Source of the DNA: Deltaproteobacteria bacterium
GTDB taxonomy: Bacteria > Desulfobacterota > DSM-4660 > Desulfatiglandales > Desulfatiglandaceae
NCBI GenBank assembly: GCA_013349725.1
Contig: DUZB01000180.1
Location: 1-7,481 of the forward strand
DNA: 7,481 bases
Direction: 5' to 3'
Below are positions 6,011-7,481 of this stretch, piece by piece. A model generated the notes under the pieces. It worked only from the letters and a program-made list of their open reading frames with translations. It did no database searches and was not told where the DNA came from. A program made the translations under genes and the position numbers. Each line of letters starts with the position of its first letter. Position 1 is the first letter of the stretch.

Positions 6011-6142
6011 GATGGTCTCGTAAAAAGTCCCAAGCCCGTCAGCCCCGCGAAAGCGGGGGTCCATAAACACCTGATACTCCTGGATTCCCGCTTTCGCGGG
6101 AATGACGAAAACGGATGATTTTTGACTTTTTACGAGAACATC
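6011..6142. mobile_element. 132-bp MITE-like element with 19-bp terminal inverted repeats
   Basis: The left end GATGGTCTCGTAAAAAGTC (6011-6029) and the right end at 6124-6142 are inverted copies with a single mismatch (18/19). AGTATT flanks the element on both sides (6005-6010 and 6143-6148), as expected for a 6-bp target-site duplication. There is no open frame, so it would need a transposase supplied elsewhere. Inside are two short hairpins, CCCCGC-GAAA-GCGGGG (6043-6058) and ATTCCCGC-TTTC-GCGGGAAT (6084-6103), which are themselves inverted copies of each other. The whole element can fold into one long cruciform or RNA stem. It lies between two convergent genes, where such elements are tolerated. 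The GCGGGAA-type hairpin resembles dispersed repeats common in Desulfobacterota and other proteobacteria; copy number in this genome cannot be seen here. Confidence 0.85.
6084..6103. terminator. Possible bidirectional terminator hairpin inside the MITE
   Basis: A perfect 8-bp GC-rich stem, ATTCCCGC/GCGGGAAT, with a 4-base loop sits between the convergent Mut7-C and lpd stop codons. No long T run follows the stem directly; T-rich sequence occurs only in the element ends (6117-6131 on plus, the complement of 6021-6026 on minus). Termination is plausible by position but not proven. Confidence 0.35.
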
Positions 6143-6180
6143 AGTATTGCATCGCATAACAAAAGGGATATATGGCCGCT

Positions 6181-7481
6181 TCAGATATGGATGGCGCAAC
6201 CATCCAGGGCATGGAGGGCCTCCATGATCGCTTCGCTCAAGGTCGGATGAGGATAAATGACCCTGGCCATCTGCCCTACTGTCGCACGCATGCTGATCAT
6301 ACCCGCGGGGCCGGCGATCAGTTCTGTAACATGAGCGCCCACCATGTGCGCCCCCAGGATCTTTCCCGTGCCCTTTTCAGCAATGATTTTAACAAAGCCC
6401 ACGTTCTGGTTCATGGCAACAGCTTTTCCGTTCGGGGCCAGGGGGCTTTGAACGGCCAGGACATGCCCCCCTTTTTCTTTGGCCTGTGTCTCGGTCAGGC
6501 CAACCGATGCAATTTCCGGATCGGTAAACGTGCAGCGGGGGATATTTACATAATCAAGGGGTTCCGTTTTCCTTCCGGCAATGGTTTCGGCGGCTATAAT
6601 TCCCTGAGCCGAAGCCACGTGCGCCAGCCCCATCAGACCGTTCACATCTCCGATGGCATAAATATGCTCCACGCTGGTGCGCATCTGTGCGTCCACCACA
6701 ATTCGCCCATCCAGCGATTTTACACCCGTGGTTTCCAGACCCAAGCGGTCGATATTGGGAATAAAACCTGCCGCCACAAGGACCTTTTCCACGTGGATTT
6801 CTTCCAAGCCTTTTTCCCCGGTGAACCTCACAACCACACCTTCTTCGGAAGTCCGAATCGTTTCTACCCGCGCGCCGGTCCGGATCTTCATTCCAGCACG
6901 AATGAACTGGTGTTCCGCTTCTCGGGCCACATCTTCGTCTTCGAGAGGAAGGATCCGGGGCATCATCTCTACAATATGCACCTCAGCCCCGTATCGACGC
7001 CAGATGGAGGCAAATTCCATTCCGATAGGGCCGCCTCCTACAATAGCCACCGAACCTGGAACCTTGTCCAGATCAAGCGCCTCGCGGAAGGAGATGATCC
7101 GATCCCCATCAAATTTTACACCGGGTATTTCTCGGCTGCGGGCGCCCGTGGCGAGAATAATGTTGTCAGCGCAGAATTTTTCACTGGTTGGCTGAACTTC
7201 CACCTCCTTCGGACCGACCAGGGAACCGAATCCCTGCAGTAATGTGATCTGGTGTTTTTTCAGGAGCTGCACGATCCTGCGGCCCTGTCGTTGTGCCACC
7301 TGCCGGCTGCGTTTATGGGCCAGAGCGTAGTCTATTTCCAGGCCATCCACCGTGAAGCCGAAGGTACGACCCTGTTTCAAACAATCAACCACCTCGGCAT
7401 TCCTGAGGAGCGCTTTGGTAGGAATGCAGCCCCAATTGACGCAAACACCCCCGAAGGCTTCCTTTTCCACCACTGCGGTTT
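6181..7481 (-). CDS. lpdA: Dihydrolipoamide dehydrogenase (E3), N-terminus cut by window edge
   Basis: A flavoprotein disulfide reductase that reoxidises dihydrolipoyl groups with NAD+ in 2-oxoacid dehydrogenase or glycine-cleavage complexes. About 433 residues are visible; the first roughly 35 (the FAD GxGxxG fold) lie beyond 7481, and translation enters mid-strand (TAVVEKEAFGG). Visible in order are the redox disulfide motif CVNWGCIPTK (cysteines about 7443 and 7428), ILATGAR, the NAD-binding glycine motif VAIVGGGPIGMEF (about 7048-7010), the second FAD segment IYAIGDVNGLMGLAH (about 6660-6619), and the dimerisation domain ending with HPTLSE. In that motif H (about 6249) and E (about 6234) are the catalytic pair of the partner subunit. 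The residue two before that His is Y rather than the usual H, a conservative family variant. CVNWGCIPTK favours lipoamide dehydrogenase over glutathione reductase or mercuric reductase. No lesion is visible. The gene converges with Mut7-C across the MITE; its operon partners lie outside. Confidence 0.95.
   Translation of the reverse strand, partial: TAVVEKEAFGGVCVNWGCIPTKALLRNAEVVDCLKQGRTFGFTVDGLEIDYALAHKRSRQVAQRQGRRIVQLLKKHQITLLQGFGSLVGPKEVEVQPTSEKFCADNIILATGARSREIPGVKFDGDRIISFREALDLDKVPGSVAIVGGGPIGMEFASIWRRYGAEVHIVEMMPRILPLEDEDVAREAEHQFIRAGMKIRTGARVETIRTSEEGVVVRFTGEKGLEEIHVEKVLVAAGFIPNIDRLGLETTGVKSLDGRIVVDAQMRTSVEHIYAIGDVNGLMGLAHVASAQGIIAAETIAGRKTEPLDYVNIPRCTFTDPEIASVGLTETQAKEKGGHVLAVQSPLAPNGKAVAMNQNVGFVKIIAEKGTGKILGAHMVGAHVTELIAGPAGMISMRATVGQMARVIYPHPTLSEAIMEALHALDGCAIHI

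Noticed and set aside
6011..6142. CRISPR array or rRNA/tRNA gene
   Set aside because: There are only two inverted, not tandem, repeats and no spacer pattern; no tRNA or rRNA signature was seen anywhere in the window.
6172..7242. Long plus-strand open frame of 356 codons
   Set aside because: It is antisense to lpd, which has all expected motifs; the plus-strand translation looks like a shadow (many H, F and P, no domains).

Overview
The window is 7.5 kb of mid-GC bacterial DNA. The best guess at source is a Desulfobacterota (delta-proteobacterial) genome. The reasons are the overall style of the proteins, a Ub-Mut7C ribonuclease-like protein, a ModC-type fragment, and a mini-element whose ends and 'TTCCCGC-TTTC-GCGGGAA' hairpins resemble repeats common in that phylum. 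This placement is inference from memory, not a search.

Layout. Positions 106-1293 hold two intact plus-strand genes: a UPF0178/YaiI-family protein (TTG start with a textbook ribosome binding site) and a 228-aa protein of unknown function. Positions 1380-5163 are a decaying accessory stretch. It contains an AlbA_2 (Schlafen-type) fragment with an in-frame TGA, an AT-rich gene-free interval with three stem-loops, and a large alpha-helical repeat protein gene that has lost its start and changes frame near its 3' end. These are followed by an intact 384-aa protein of unknown function with a charged coiled-coil segment, and then by a minus-strand modC (molybdate transporter ATPase) fragment truncated at both ends. 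Positions 5257-5997 encode an intact Ub-like/Mut7-C protein that has lost most of the acidic residues expected of that nuclease family. Positions 6011-6142 are a 132-bp MITE-like element with near-perfect terminal inverted repeats, a 6-bp flanking duplication and two internal hairpins. Positions 6181-7481 (minus strand) are dihydrolipoamide dehydrogenase, running off the right edge.

How it fits together. The flanks are ordinary maintained genes, and the middle is a graveyard in which only the 384-aa gene remains open. The helical-repeat pseudogene and the 384-aa gene are adjacent, co-oriented and 50 bp apart. From memory, both resemble members of an uncharacterised pair associated with SWIM zinc-finger proteins, so they may be what is left of an undescribed module. 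The MITE lies between the convergent Mut7-C and lpd genes, where its hairpins could end transcription from both sides.
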